Shown piece by piece: positions 8,923 through 17,577 of a stretch of 64,000 nt of DNA. The notes beneath the pieces were generated by a model, which did no database searches, was not told the DNA's origin, and saw nothing but the letters and a program-made list of their open reading frames with translations. The stretch's first letter is position 1. Every line of letters starts with the position of its first letter. A program made the position numbers and the translations under genes. Source of the stretch: Myxococcales bacterium. GTDB lineage: Bacteria > Myxococcota_A > Polyangia > Nannocystales > Nannocystaceae. The stretch is taken from the NCBI GenBank assembly GCA_020633295.1, contig JACKDW010000012.1, positions 186,001-250,000 on the forward strand, in the 5' to 3' direction.

Positions 8923-10983
8923 TCAGCCCGGCGGGCCGCAGGGCGCCGTCGAGATCACGTACACGCGCCCCGTCGTTGCCGCGCCCTGCTCCGGCGCGCC
9001 GATCAGCAGCTCCGGGTAGCCGTCGCCGTCGAGGTCGCCCGCGCCGCTCAGCGCCGCGCCGGCGGCCTCGTAGGGGCCCCCGTGGAGCGCGAAGCCGCCG
9101 TCGCCGCTCGCGACCGCCGTCAGCGAGACGGCGCCCGCGTCCGCGCGTCCGTGGAGCACGTAGGCGCGCCCCGCTGACGTGGCTCCAAAGCCAGGTGATC
9201 CAAGGAGCAGGTCCGGGACCGCGTCGTCATTGACGTCGCCGGCCGCGGTCACGCGGAGGCCGGCCTGCTCCGACGGCGTGGCCGGCTCGATCACGAAGCC
9301 GCGCCCGAGCGTCGCGATCGCGTCGAGCTCGAGCTCGCTGACCTCGTCGGTCCCGTAGACCACGTACACACGCCCCGCGCCGCCGCCCGCCCCAGGCGCG
9401 CCCACGAGCACGTCGCCGCGGCCGTCGCCGTTGAGGTCGCCCGCGCCCGCCACCGAGACGCCCACCGAGCCCTCGCCCGGCGGCCCCGTCAGCGTCACGC
9501 CGTCGCTCCCGAGCGTCGCCGCGTCGAGCGTCGTCGCGTCGTCGCGTCCGTAGACGACGTACGCTCGTCCCCCGCCCACCGTCCAGGGGGCGCCGATGAC
9601 GACGTCGTTGACGCCGTCGCCGTTAAAGTCGCCGGCGTTGGCGACCGCCGCGCCGAAGTCCCCCTGATCGACGCCGATGTCCTCCGCGTCCGCGAGCGGC
9701 CCGTCGATCCAGAACCCGCGCCCGCTGCCGGGCGTGTCCTCGAGCGAGACCAGGCCCGTGGTCGGCTTGCCGAAGACCACGTACACGCGCCCCGTCGCGT
9801 ACAGCTCATCGGTGTCGGGCGCGCCGATGACGAGGTCGTCGAAGCCGTCGGCGTTGAGATCACCGAGCGCCGCGACGTCCGCGCCCGCGCGCTCGTCGTT
9901 CTTGTGGGCGTTGAGCGCGAAGCCGCCGACGCCGACGGGGCCGCCGACCTCCTCGAGCAGCACGGGCGCCGCGTCGGGCTTGCCGAACACCACGTACGCG
10001 CGGCCCGAGCCGAGCACGTCGCCCTTGGCGTTGTCGAGCCCGATGAGCAGATCATCCAGCCCGTCGCCGTTGACGTCGCCGGCGCTCGCGACCGCCGGCG
10101 GGTGCGGATCGCTGCCCGACAGAAACGTCGGCTCGCCGATGATCAAAAACCCCCCGCTCGCGCTCTCGCCCCCGTCCGCAGCCAGCTCCGCGAGCGTCGG
10201 CAGCGCCCAGTCCTCGCGCCCGAACACCACGTAGACGCGCACGCGCGCCGGGATCGCGTCGCGGACGAGCGCGCCGATGACCAGGTCGTCGAGCCCGTCG
10301 CCGTTGACGTCGCCCGCGAACGCGACCGACGCGCCCGCGCCCGTCACCTCGGGATCGCCGACGAGCTCCGCGCCGTGACCCTGCGCCGCCGCGCCCGTCA
10401 GCGCCGCGGCGGTCGGCCGCACCGTGACGCGCACCGTCGCGCTGCCCGCGGCCCCGCGGTCATCCTGCGCCGAGTAGGTGAACGCGTCGCAGCCCCAGAA
10501 GAACGGCGCGGGCGCGTAGCTCAGCCCGCCCGCGCCCGTCACCGAGGCCGCGCCGCCGGCGGACGTCTCGAGCTCCGCCGGGATCATCGCGTACGGCTCA
10601 CCCGGCGGCGCGCCGTCGTTCGCCAGGGGCGCGTCCTCGTCGCCCGGGAGCACGGTGAGCGTCGCCTCCATCAGCGTCTCGTAGTCGTCGTCGCGCAGCT
10701 CGAGCGCGTCGGGCCCGGGCTCGGTGTCGGTCTCGCTGTCGCTGTCGCTCCCCGGATCGGGCAGGTCGCTCGGCGGCGGCGGCAGATCGGGGACCTGTGC
10801 GTCGTGGCCTCCGCACACCCCCTCGAAGCACGCGAGCGAGGGTCCGCACTCCACGTCCGACTCGCACGGGACGCCGGCCAGGAAGCCGCCCGAGAAGCAG
10901 CCCGAGAAGCAGCCCAGCGAGAGCGTCGCGCCCAGGGCGTAGGCGAGCGCCGGGGCGCCGAAGGGTATGAGCGCGCGTCGCAA
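8923..10983 (-). CDS. FG-GAP (integrin alpha-like) repeat lipoprotein
   Basis: About 686 aa. A hydrophobic leader ends at closely spaced cysteines (LGCFSGCFSGG). A short Cys-rich module follows (GVPCESDVECGPSLACFEGV) and then an acidic linker. The rest is a set of about seven repeats with cores such as GDVNGDGLDDLVIGA, GDFNGDGVNDVVIGAP and GDLNGDGRGDVLVGAPG. These are calcium-binding loops of FG-GAP blades, which predict a seven-bladed beta-propeller on the cell surface for adhesion or ligand binding. No ATG fits the signal peptide; a TTG at 10983 does, with TACGAT 9 nt upstream. The start is therefore tentative. Its Cys-rich module closely matches that of the divergent gene at 11196. Confidence 0.8.
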   Translation of the reverse strand: MRRALIPFGAPALAYALGATLSLGCFSGCFSGGFLAGVPCESDVECGPSLACFEGVCGGHDAQVPDLPPPPSDLPDPGSDSDSETDTEPGPDALELRDDDYETLMEATLTVLPGDEDAPLANDGAPPGEPYAMIPAELETSAGGAASVTGAGGLSYAPAPFFWGCDAFTYSAQDDRGAAGSATVRVTVRPTAAALTGAAAQGHGAELVGDPEVTGAGASVAFAGDVNGDGLDDLVIGALVRDAIPARVRVYVVFGREDWALPTLAELAADGGESASGGFLIIGEPTFLSGSDPHPPAVASAGDVNGDGLDDLLIGLDNAKGDVLGSGRAYVVFGKPDAAPVLLEEVGGPVGVGGFALNAHKNDERAGADVAALGDLNADGFDDLVIGAPDTDELYATGRVYVVFGKPTTGLVSLEDTPGSGRGFWIDGPLADAEDIGVDQGDFGAAVANAGDFNGDGVNDVVIGAPWTVGGGRAYVVYGRDDATTLDAATLGSDGVTLTGPPGEGSVGVSVAGAGDLNGDGRGDVLVGAPGAGGGAGRVYVVYGTDEVSELELDAIATLGRGFVIEPATPSEQAGLRVTAAGDVNDDAVPDLLLGSPGFGATSAGRAYVLHGRADAGAVSLTAVASGDGGFALHGGPYEAAGAALSGAGDLDGDGYPELLIGAPEQGAATTGRVYVISTAPCGPPG

Positions 10984-10992
10984 CGCGGAGTC

Positions 10993-10998
10993 ATCGTA
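10993..10998 (-). promoter_or_regulatory. -10-like TACGAT before the FG-GAP gene
   Basis: TACGAT on the minus strand, 9 nt before the TTG proposed as the start. It supports that start and a leader of only a few bases. Confidence 0.3.
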
Positions 10999-11035
10999 CC
11001 ACCGCGCGCTCGCGGCCCGCGCCTCGCGGCGGCTT

Positions 11036-11078
11036 TCAGTATGTCTTTTTAGACCTGTTACAAAGTTTATGTTGAGAG
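11036..11078. other. AT-rich island between divergent lipoprotein genes
   Basis: A run of about 40 bases (with CTTTTTAGA and ACAAAGTTTATG) is strikingly AT-rich for this window. It sits between the divergent starts at 10983 and 11196. It could hold a shared regulatory site or unpaired promoter DNA; no clear palindrome or -35/-10 pair stands out. Confidence 0.35.
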
Positions 11079-11178
11079 ACTGGCGAGCCGCGAGCCGTCG
11101 CGCGCGGGGCCGGCCGCGGGGCAGCGCGCGGGCGCCCCGGCGGCTCGCTTTCGTCGCGGGCGTTCGGGCGCGATACGC

Positions 11179-11184
11179 TATCAT
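11179..11184 (+). promoter_or_regulatory. -10-like TATCAT before the LamG lipoprotein gene
   Basis: TATCAT ends 11 nt before the ATG at 11196, predicting a leader of only about four bases. Confidence 0.35.
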
Positions 11185-11195
11185 CGCGGGCGCCT

Positions 11196-12605
11196 ATGAT
11201 CGCTCGCTCCTGGCGGGCGTCGGCGACGCTCGCCGGCGTCTTCGCGCTCTCGACCGCGTGCTTCGGCGGCGAGTACCTGGCTGGAGTGCCATGTAAGAGG
11301 AGCGACGAGTGCGGCCCCAAGCTCGCCTGCGTGGACGGCGTGTGCGGGGGCGGGACCGGGGCCGGCGCGGCGACCACCGACGGGGGCAGCGGCGCCTCGG
11401 ACGAGACCGAGCCGGACGGGAGCACCGCCGCCGCGACGACCGGCTGCGGCCCCGGGCTCGTCGCGTGCGACGACGACTGCGTCGACCTCTCCGTCGACGG
11501 GGCGCACTGCGGCGCGTGCGGGCAGCCCTGCGCGGGCGCGTGCGTCGGCGGCGAGTGCCAGCCCCTCTGCGCGCCGGACGAGGTCGAGTGTGACGGCGAG
11601 TGCGTCGACCTCAGCGGCGACTTCTCGCACTGCGGCGCGTGCGGGGTCGCCTGCGCCCCGGGCGAGCTCTGCCTCGCCGGCGCCTGCCTGCCCTCGTGCG
11701 GCCTCGACGAGAAGCTGTGCGGGGACGAGTGCGTCAACCTCGCGAGCTCGCCCTCGCACTGCGGCGCGTGCTTCTCCGCCTGCGCGCAGCCCGAGCACGG
11801 CGCGTCGAGCTGCGAGCTCGGCGGCTGCGCCTACACCTGCGAGCCGTACCACAACCTCCAGGTCGACGACTGCGTCGCCTGCGGCGTTGACGAGCTGCTG
11901 GTCGACGGACCGCTGCACCTCTGGCGCCTCGGCGAGCTCACGGGCGACATCGCCTACGACGCGGTCGGCGACGCCCACGGCCAGTACGTCGAGGTCGCGC
12001 TCGACCAGGACGGCGTCTCGGCGCCGGATGACCGCGCGGCCGGCTTCGGCGCGACCGTCACCTCGCACGTCATCGCCGAGGTCCCCGACTTCCCGAGCGC
12101 CGCGTTCACCGTCGAGCTCGTCGTGCGCATCGACGAGCTCGTGACCCAGCCGATCTTCCTCTCGCTCGCCAGCGGCGACGACTTCGAAGACGGCGAGTTC
12201 GTCGCCAAGGCCAACGAGTTCATCTTTCACCACTACAGCGGCGCGGACGAGATCGAGGGCGTGCGCTGCACGCTCGCGCGCACCTTCTCGTGGCACACCG
12301 GCGAGCGCGTCGACGACGGCGCGTGGCACCACCTCGCCGTGACCTGGACCAACGAGGGCGTCGACTCCAAGCTGCGCTTCTACATCGACGGCGCCTGGGC
12401 GGGCGCCTCCGTCGCGGGCTTCGCCGCCGGCGAGCAGATCACGCCCGGCACGCTGGTCTTCGGCCAGGAGCAGGACCTCCTCGGCGGCGGCTTCGACCCC
12501 CAGCAGCGCCTCATCGGCGCGCTCGACACGGTCGTGATCTACGACAAGAAGCTCACCGAGGCGCGGATCGCCGAGCACGCCGCCTCGCTGCTGTGCGGGC
12601 CGTGA
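11196..12605 (+). CDS. Cys-rich, LamG-like lipoprotein
   Basis: 469 aa. The leader is followed by TACFGG (lipobox Cys) and the module GEYLAGVPCKRSDECGPKLA, which matches the start of the divergent FG-GAP protein. Next come three Cys-rich repeats of the form HCGACGxxC (about residues 85-210: LSVDGAHCGACGQPC, LSGDFSHCGACGVAC, LASSPSHCGACFSAC), a common module in secreted myxobacterial proteins. The C-terminal half (from about 235) has LWRLGE, DGAWHHLAVTWTNEG, LRFYIDGAWAG and FIGALDTVVIYDKKL-like strands. These mark a LamG/pentraxin-type concanavalin A fold that would bind sugars or proteins. It is probably surface-exposed and its role is unknown. Confidence 0.78.
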   Translation: MIARSWRASATLAGVFALSTACFGGEYLAGVPCKRSDECGPKLACVDGVCGGGTGAGAATTDGGSGASDETEPDGSTAAATTGCGPGLVACDDDCVDLSVDGAHCGACGQPCAGACVGGECQPLCAPDEVECDGECVDLSGDFSHCGACGVACAPGELCLAGACLPSCGLDEKLCGDECVNLASSPSHCGACFSACAQPEHGASSCELGGCAYTCEPYHNLQVDDCVACGVDELLVDGPLHLWRLGELTGDIAYDAVGDAHGQYVEVALDQDGVSAPDDRAAGFGATVTSHVIAEVPDFPSAAFTVELVVRIDELVTQPIFLSLASGDDFEDGEFVAKANEFIFHHYSGADEIEGVRCTLARTFSWHTGERVDDGAWHHLAVTWTNEGVDSKLRFYIDGAWAGASVAGFAAGEQITPGTLVFGQEQDLLGGGFDPQQRLIGALDTVVIYDKKLTEARIAEHAASLLCGP

Positions 12606-12651
12606 GCGCGGCGGCGGCTCGCCCCCGGAGGCGCGCGCGCGCGGCCTGCAG

Positions 12652-12657
12652 TACAGT
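12652..12657 (+). promoter_or_regulatory. -10-like TACAGT, 6 nt before the start at 12664
   Basis: TACAGT followed by six bases and GTG. The predicted +1 is the first base of the start codon, as in leaderless mRNAs. Confidence 0.45.
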
Positions 12658-12663
12658 GCGCCC

Positions 12664-13230
12664 GTGTCACGCGCGCGAGTGTTCATCGCCACCTCCCTCG
12701 ACGGCTTCATCGCCGGGCCCGACGACGACCTCTCCTGGCTCCCGGAGCCCGACGCGGACGAGCCCACGGACTTCGGCTTCCCCGCGTTCTTCGACCAGGT
12801 CGGCGCGCTGCTCATGGGGCGCCGCACGCACGACGTCGTGGCCGGCTTCGACGTCGAGTGGCCCTACGGCGACCGCCCCGTGCTCGTCGCGACCCGGCGC
12901 CCGCTGACGCCCGCGCACGCCAACGTGCGCGCCGTCACCGGCACGATCGCCGAGATGGTCGCGCGCGCGCGCGAGGCCGCCGGGGGTCGCGACGTCTACG
13001 TCGACGGCGGCGCGTTGATCCGCTCCGCGCTCGAGGCTGAGCTCATCGACCTCCTCGAGATCAGCGTCGTCCCCGTGATCCTCGGCGCCGGCACGCCGCT
13101 GTTCGCCGGCGCCGCGCGTCGGCACGACCTCGAGCTCGTCGAGAGCGCGCCGATCGGCGCCGGGCTCGTCAAGCTCACCTATCGCCCCCGTCGCCCCGCG
13201 AGCGCCGCCCGCAGCAGCGCCTCGAGCTGA
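12664..13230 (+). CDS. DHFR/RibD C-terminal-domain family reductase
   Basis: 188 aa. It begins VFIATSLDGFIAGPDDDLSW, the opening strand and substrate loop of the RibD_C/dihydrofolate-reductase-like family. LLMGRRTHDVV, DRPVLVATRRP and VYVDGGALIRSAL (NADPH-binding GG) follow, then ISVVPVILGAGTPLF. Single-domain members like this (YyaP/YwjB type) probably reduce a pteridine or flavin-precursor-like substrate with NADPH, but few have been characterised. GTG start chosen from the TACAGT spacing. The last 52 bases overlap the end of the convergent gene at 13179. Confidence 0.85.
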   Translation: MSRARVFIATSLDGFIAGPDDDLSWLPEPDADEPTDFGFPAFFDQVGALLMGRRTHDVVAGFDVEWPYGDRPVLVATRRPLTPAHANVRAVTGTIAEMVARAREAAGGRDVYVDGGALIRSALEAELIDLLEISVVPVILGAGTPLFAGAARRHDLELVESAPIGAGLVKLTYRPRRPASAARSSASS

Positions 13231-13670
13231 TCGAGGTGCTCGCGCAGCGCGTCGCGGCGGCCCGCGGCGACGAGCTGGCCGACGCGCCCGAACGCCGTGT
13301 CCGGGTGGGCGCACGAGCGCGCGCCTTGCCGCTGGCCGACCGGGCAGCGCGCGCACTCAAAGGCCACGCGGTCGCACAGCGGCGCGGCGCAGACCAGCGG
13401 GTCGAAGCCCGCCGGCCAGTCGTCGGCGTTCCACACATCACCTGTCTCTCGAACCATGCGAACGAGACGGGCCCAGCGCTCGTCGTCCGCGAGCTCGCGC
13501 CGCAGGCCGGCGAGCTGCGCCAGCGCGCCCCGCAGCGCCGCCGGCTCGTCGCCGCCCTCCTCGCGGTAGCGGCGGATGATCTGGGTCGACGGCACGAGCC
13601 GCGGGCCTGGCTCGGCGCGCGCGCCAACCTGCTCCTCGAGGACGTCGCGCAGCCAGCGGATGAACCCCAC
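13179..13670 (-). CDS. Hypothetical Cys-containing protein
   Basis: About 163 aa, not recognised. It starts GFIRWLRDVLEEQVG and has a helical N-terminal half. A cysteine/histidine cluster follows (CAAPLCDRVAFECARCP, then CAHPD), which could bind a metal or FeS cluster. A basic, helical C-terminus ends it. GTG 13670 was chosen because TATACT sits exactly six bases upstream. The gene ends inside the 3' end of the RibD-like gene (tail-to-tail overlap of 52 bases). It was considered real because the Cys spacing and codon bias are better here than in the opposite frames. Confidence 0.55.
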   Translation of the reverse strand: MGFIRWLRDVLEEQVGARAEPGPRLVPSTQIIRRYREEGGDEPAALRGALAQLAGLRRELADDERWARLVRMVRETGDVWNADDWPAGFDPLVCAAPLCDRVAFECARCPVGQRQGARSCAHPDTAFGRVGQLVAAGRRDALREHLDQLEALLRAALAGRRGR

Positions 13671-13676
13671 CGCCCG

Positions 13677-13682
13677 AGTATA
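13677..13682 (-). promoter_or_regulatory. -10-like TATACT, 6 nt before the start at 13670
   Basis: A near-consensus -10 box on the minus strand, then CGGGCG and GTG. This is among the clearest leaderless-type starts in the window. Confidence 0.5.
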
Positions 13683-13809
13683 TGGCAGCTCTCGCGGCCC
13701 GCGGCGGCGCGTGTATCGACACGGACGCGCGCGCCGAGACGCTCGAGGCGCGCGGCGGCGTCCGCATCGGCGCGTTGACTTCCCGCGGTGTGTCGATGAC
13801 GATCGCCGC

Positions 13810-15549
13810 ATGCATGGGTCTACACGCACCGCGCTCCTGCGCGTCGTCGTCGCCGCGGGCGGCCTCGCGGCGCTCTCGTCCTGCGGCGACAACGACGGCG
13901 GCACCGCCAGCGACGCGTCCGCGAGCTCCGTCGGCACGGAGCTCACCGTCGCCCAGACCAGCGCGCCTACGACGTCGGCGAGCTCCGGGGGCGCGACCGC
14001 GGGGACCACCGCGGGCGGTCAGACGGGCGGCGCGACGACCGACGGCGTGGCGACCAGCGACGGCACGGGCGGGATCAAGTTCGACGTCGGCGACGACGCC
14101 GACCTCGGCGACACCGGGCGCCCGGTCGACATGTGCAAGGTCCACGACGACATGGACGCCGTGGGCGACTGCGAGGAGGAGGCGCCGCCCGACAGCTTCG
14201 AGCCCGAGGTCGAGTGGAGCTTCACCGACCCCATCGAGCCCTACAGCTACGTCACGCCGCTGGTCGCCAACCTCACCGACGACGACGACAACGGCGAGAT
14301 CGACCTCTGCGACACGCCCGACGTGATCGCGGTGTTCGGCGTCAACCCAAGCTACCCCGGCGCGCCCGGTCACGTCTACGTGCTCGACGGCGCCACCGGC
14401 AGCCTCCACTACTCCACCGCGGACGCGGTCGACGGCACCTTCACCCCGGCGATCGGCGACATCGACAACGACGGGATGTCGGAGATCGTCACCGCGACGC
14501 CGAGCGGCAGCATGATCGCGTTCGAGCACGACGGCACGAAGAAGTGGGAGAAGCCGGCGACCTGGCAGATCGGTCAGCTCTATAACCAGGACCTGCGCTA
14601 CTCCTGCGCCGCCTCGCTCGCCGACCTCGACGCCGACGGCGACGTCGAGATCATCGCCGCCAACCACGTCTTCGACCACAACGGCGATCTCGTCGTCACG
14701 CTGCCGCAGGTCGCCGGCCAGTGGGGGGCGACGACCGCCGCGGATCTCGACGACGACGGCGACCTCGAGGTCGTGCTCGGGCACGCCGCCTACCACCACG
14801 ACGGCGCGCCGTACTACCTCACCGAGCTCAAGGCCGGCTACCCGCAGGTCGCCGACCTCGACGGCGACGGGCGCCCCGAGATCCTGCTGACGACCGTCAA
14901 CGGCGTCTCGCTGCTCGAGCACGACGGCACGATCGTCTACCAGGACCTGCGCCCGACCGGCGACCCGCCGGGCGGGACCAACTGGCACCGCCCCGCGACC
15001 ATCCACGACTTCGACGGCGACGGCGAGCCCGAGTTCGCGGTCAGCTCCGCCAACAACTACACCGTCTACGAGAGCGACGCGACGATCGTCTGGCAGGCGC
15101 CGATCTCCGATCTCTCCGGCATCGCGGCCGGCACCGCGTTTGACTTCCTCGGCGACGGCGTGGCCGAGGCCATGTACGCCGACGAGCAGACGCTCTACGT
15201 GTTCGACGGCGCCGGCGCGCCGCTGCTGCAGGTCTCGCGCAAGAGCGGCACGCTCAGCGAGTACCCGACCGTCGCCGACATCGACAACGACGGCTCCGCC
15301 GAGATCTTGGTGGTCTCCAACGGTCACCTCGGCGGCGGCGACCCGGGCATCCAGGTGTTCCGCGACGTCGAGGAGCGCTGGATCCAGGCCCGCCGGATCT
15401 GGAACCAGCACGCCTATCACGTCACCAACGTGCGCGAGGACGGCACGATCCCGCAGTTCGAGCCGCAGAGCTGGAAGCTCAACAACACGTTCCGGACCAA
15501 CGCGCAGATCGAGGGCGGCGGCATCTGCATCCCCGTGCCGCCCGGGTAG
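13810..15549 (+). CDS. VCBS/FG-GAP-repeat lipoprotein
   Basis: 579 aa from ATG 13810. A leader ending in LSSCGDN (lipobox) is followed by a Thr/Ser/Gly linker to about residue 95. The body is a series of short Asp-rich loops: GDIDNDGMSEIV, ADLDADGDVEII, ADLDDDGDLEVVLG, ADLDGDGRPEILL, HDFDGDGEPEFAV, ADIDNDGSAEILVV. These are the calcium-binding turns of a beta-propeller of the FG-GAP/VCBS family, separated by strands typical of PQQ-like blades. The C-terminus (RRIWNQHAYHVTNV) matches the end of many myxobacterial homologues. It is a surface protein and no enzymatic residues are evident. Confidence 0.82.
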   Translation: MHGSTRTALLRVVVAAGGLAALSSCGDNDGGTASDASASSVGTELTVAQTSAPTTSASSGGATAGTTAGGQTGGATTDGVATSDGTGGIKFDVGDDADLGDTGRPVDMCKVHDDMDAVGDCEEEAPPDSFEPEVEWSFTDPIEPYSYVTPLVANLTDDDDNGEIDLCDTPDVIAVFGVNPSYPGAPGHVYVLDGATGSLHYSTADAVDGTFTPAIGDIDNDGMSEIVTATPSGSMIAFEHDGTKKWEKPATWQIGQLYNQDLRYSCAASLADLDADGDVEIIAANHVFDHNGDLVVTLPQVAGQWGATTAADLDDDGDLEVVLGHAAYHHDGAPYYLTELKAGYPQVADLDGDGRPEILLTTVNGVSLLEHDGTIVYQDLRPTGDPPGGTNWHRPATIHDFDGDGEPEFAVSSANNYTVYESDATIVWQAPISDLSGIAAGTAFDFLGDGVAEAMYADEQTLYVFDGAGAPLLQVSRKSGTLSEYPTVADIDNDGSAEILVVSNGHLGGGDPGIQVFRDVEERWIQARRIWNQHAYHVTNVREDGTIPQFEPQSWKLNNTFRTNAQIEGGGICIPVPPG

Positions 15550-15554
15550 ACGAC

Positions 15555-15577
15555 GCGCTCGCGACCTGCGCGAGCGC
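15555..15577 (+). terminator. Hairpin just after the VCBS lipoprotein gene
   Basis: A 9-bp perfect stem (GCGCTCGCG with CGCGAGCGC) and a 5-base loop, 5 bases after the stop codon. There is no T-tract. Confidence 0.4.
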
Positions 15578-15704
15578 CAGTCTGGTGATTCGCTCGACCC
15601 GCACGCCGCCGCCGATACCGCGAACGAGCAAGGCGTCAATCACCGAGGAGTCGACATGCGCGCATTCGTCCATAGGAACGCGACGCGATCGATCGGGGCA
15701 CGTC

Positions 15705-16232
15705 TCAGCCGCCGAAGGACGCGCTGGCGTTCGCGCGGAACTCGAGCTTCCCGTTGAACTCGGACTGCAGCTTGGCCTGCTCGTCCTCACCCTCGTTGAG
15801 ATAGTAGAAATACAGCTCGACCCGGCGGTTCTTCGCGCGCCCCTCCTTGGTGCTGTTGGTCTCCGTGGGCCGCTCCTCGCCGTGAAACGCGACCTTGGTG
15901 CGGGGGCGCGCGGCCGGGACCGCGTCGTTGAGGATGCGCTCGATCTCGCTGGCGCGCTTGAACGCGAGCTCGCGGTTGGACTCGACGGAGCCCACCGAGT
16001 CGGTGTGGCCGACCACGAGCACGTGCAGCGACTCGTCGTGCTGCATGAGCTCCGCGACGCGGCCGAGCTCAAAGTAGTCCTCGCCGCCGCGCGGCTCGTA
16101 CTTCGCGGAGTCGAAATAGACGTTCTTGGAGCCGGGCGCCTCGGGCTCATCGGGCCCGCCCTGGGCGGCGCACGCGGCGTTCATCGCCATGAATGACAGC
16201 ATCAGCACACCCAGACGAATGACGCGGTTCAT
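15705..16232 (-). CDS. OmpA-family peptidoglycan-binding lipoprotein
   Basis: 175 aa. A signal sequence ends in MNAACAAQ (lipobox). The OmpA C-terminal domain begins at KNVYFDSAKYEP and contains LHVLVVGHTDSVGSVESNRE and a C-terminal GRAKNRRVELYFYY, the classical motifs that bind diaminopimelate in peptidoglycan. It would tether the outer membrane to the cell wall (Pal-like). The stretch after RRVELYFYY is a short acidic tail of unknown use. TACGAT lies 7 nt before the ATG. Confidence 0.88.
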   Translation of the reverse strand: MNRVIRLGVLMLSFMAMNAACAAQGGPDEPEAPGSKNVYFDSAKYEPRGGEDYFELGRVAELMQHDESLHVLVVGHTDSVGSVESNRELAFKRASEIERILNDAVPAARPRTKVAFHGEERPTETNSTKEGRAKNRRVELYFYYLNEGEDEQAKLQSEFNGKLEFRANASASFGG

Positions 16233-16239
16233 GCGCGGA

Positions 16240-16245
16240 ATCGTA
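16240..16245 (-). promoter_or_regulatory. -10-like TACGAT, 7 nt before the OmpA gene
   Basis: Minus-strand TACGAT, seven bases, ATG; leaderless-type spacing. Confidence 0.4.
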
Positions 16246-16568
16246 CACCTCGCCGTTCAGCTGTCAATGTGCCCTGGAAAAGGTCACAGGTTCGAATCAC
16301 AGGACTTGGCGGCATCGGAGGGGATCGGCAGGAGCGCGCAGTCTATTCGCGCGCCCCGCCTGACGACACCGTAGCGGACCCTACTTTGTACACAGCTCGT
16401 ATTCGCGGGTGTAATCGCAGGTGCACCCATTGTTGTCTCGACATGAACCGGCGTCGCTCCGCGGGAGAATGGCGCGAGCTCGGCGAGCGCTCCTGGGCGC
16501 GACGCACGGGCCCAGGGGACGACGATCGCGGGCGCGGAGGGGGCGAGCGCGCGGCGGCCTTCGTCTGC
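16246..16568. other. Intergenic stretch between divergent genes
   Basis: No convincing gene is seen. It includes a T-loop-like string (GGTTCGAATC near 16289-16298) without pairing arms, and a less GC-rich part at 16375-16450. Short open frames here are GC-driven shadows. Confidence 0.4.
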
Positions 16569-16574
16569 TACCGT
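16569..16574 (+). promoter_or_regulatory. -10-like TACCGT, 7 nt before the start at 16582
   Basis: TACCGT, seven bases, GTG; leaderless-type spacing that supports this start. Confidence 0.4.
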
Positions 16575-16581
16575 TGCTGCG

Positions 16582-17496
16582 GTGACGAGACCGCTCGCCT
16601 CGGCCTGCGTCGATGTCTGCCGGGAGCTTCTGGCGGGTGAGCCCGAGATGCTCGCCGACTTCGACGCGATCTTCACGGACGCCGGGACGCGCTGGGACCG
16701 ACTCCCCACCGATCTTCGGCTCGGCCTCGCCGACATCGTCTGGGAGCGTCTGGGCGAGCGCGGCCTCGCCCCCGAGCCCGAGCCGAGCGCGCGCGGCTTC
16801 ATCCGCAGGACCGAGCTGCGCTGCCCGACCTGCGGCGGGGCTCCTCCGGACCCGTGGTGGGATCGCTGCGAGGAGTGCGTCGACACCGGCTGGGTCCGCC
16901 AGGAAGCGCGAGTCGGCGAGCCTCCGACGCTGTGCGCCGCGCTCACGCTGGCGAGTCTCCCCATGCTCGCGCTCGAGGCCAACGCCCGCGAGGCCGCCGC
17001 GGCGCTGTGGCCCTGGCGCGGCCGTCGAGGTGGAATCCCGCGCGCGAGCGATCCGCCGACGGCGGTCGCCTGGCGCGTGCACGAGGGCGACGGCCCGCTG
17101 CTGCTGATGCGCGGGACCGAGGCGCTGTGCCCCCTCCTCTTCGAGGCGCTCGCGCGCGCCGCCCTCGACCGCCGCGGCTACGATCGCGCCAATCTCCTCA
17201 CGCCTCGCGCCCAGGTGGACTACCAATACCGGCGTCAGCGCCAGTGGGAGCCCGCGCCACAGGCGGATCGCGCGGCCGCGGAGCTCTACGCCGCGCTCCA
17301 GGCGAGCGGCGAGACGGTCGGGCCCAACGGCCTCCACGGCGCGCTCCCAAGCCGCGGCCTTCGGGTGTTCGCGCCGATCGGCCGCCCGTGGTCCTCCTTG
17401 CCCAGCCCGTTCCCGTCGCTGCTCGAGCTGTGGGATCACGGCGTCGCCGTCGAGCGCCTCGGCGCGAGCACGATCGTCCTGGCGCTCGCGCCCTGA
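16582..17496 (+). CDS. Hypothetical protein with zinc-ribbon-like Cys motif
   Basis: 304 aa, not recognised as a known family. The N-terminal third is helical. At about residues 76-98 there is CPTCGGAPPDPWWDRCEECV, two CxxC pairs spaced like a small zinc ribbon. The remainder has no signal peptide or membrane segment, so it should be cytoplasmic. A downstream gene (17578) of similar style and orientation follows after 81 bases; the two may form a unit, although the second has its own -10-like box. No function is inferred. Confidence 0.6.
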   Translation: MTRPLASACVDVCRELLAGEPEMLADFDAIFTDAGTRWDRLPTDLRLGLADIVWERLGERGLAPEPEPSARGFIRRTELRCPTCGGAPPDPWWDRCEECVDTGWVRQEARVGEPPTLCAALTLASLPMLALEANAREAAAALWPWRGRRGGIPRASDPPTAVAWRVHEGDGPLLLMRGTEALCPLLFEALARAALDRRGYDRANLLTPRAQVDYQYRRQRQWEPAPQADRAAAELYAALQASGETVGPNGLHGALPSRGLRVFAPIGRPWSSLPSPFPSLLELWDHGVAVERLGASTIVLALAP

Positions 17497-17563
17497 GCCC
17501 CAACGAGCGGCGCGCGATGTCGGCCCGCGAGCGCGACGCTCCCACCGCGTCGCGCGACCACGC

Positions 17564-17569
17564 TATCCT
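17564..17569 (+). promoter_or_regulatory. -10-like TATCCT, 8 nt before the start at 17578
   Basis: TATCCT, eight bases, GTG. Consistent with a leaderless transcript. Confidence 0.4.
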
Positions 17570-17577
17570 CAACGCCG

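Noticed and set aside
16281..16310. tRNA remnant or attachment site at the T-loop-like GGTTCGAATC
   Set aside because: The flanking bases do not form a T stem, there is no acceptor, D or anticodon arm, and no integrase or duplicate copy was found.
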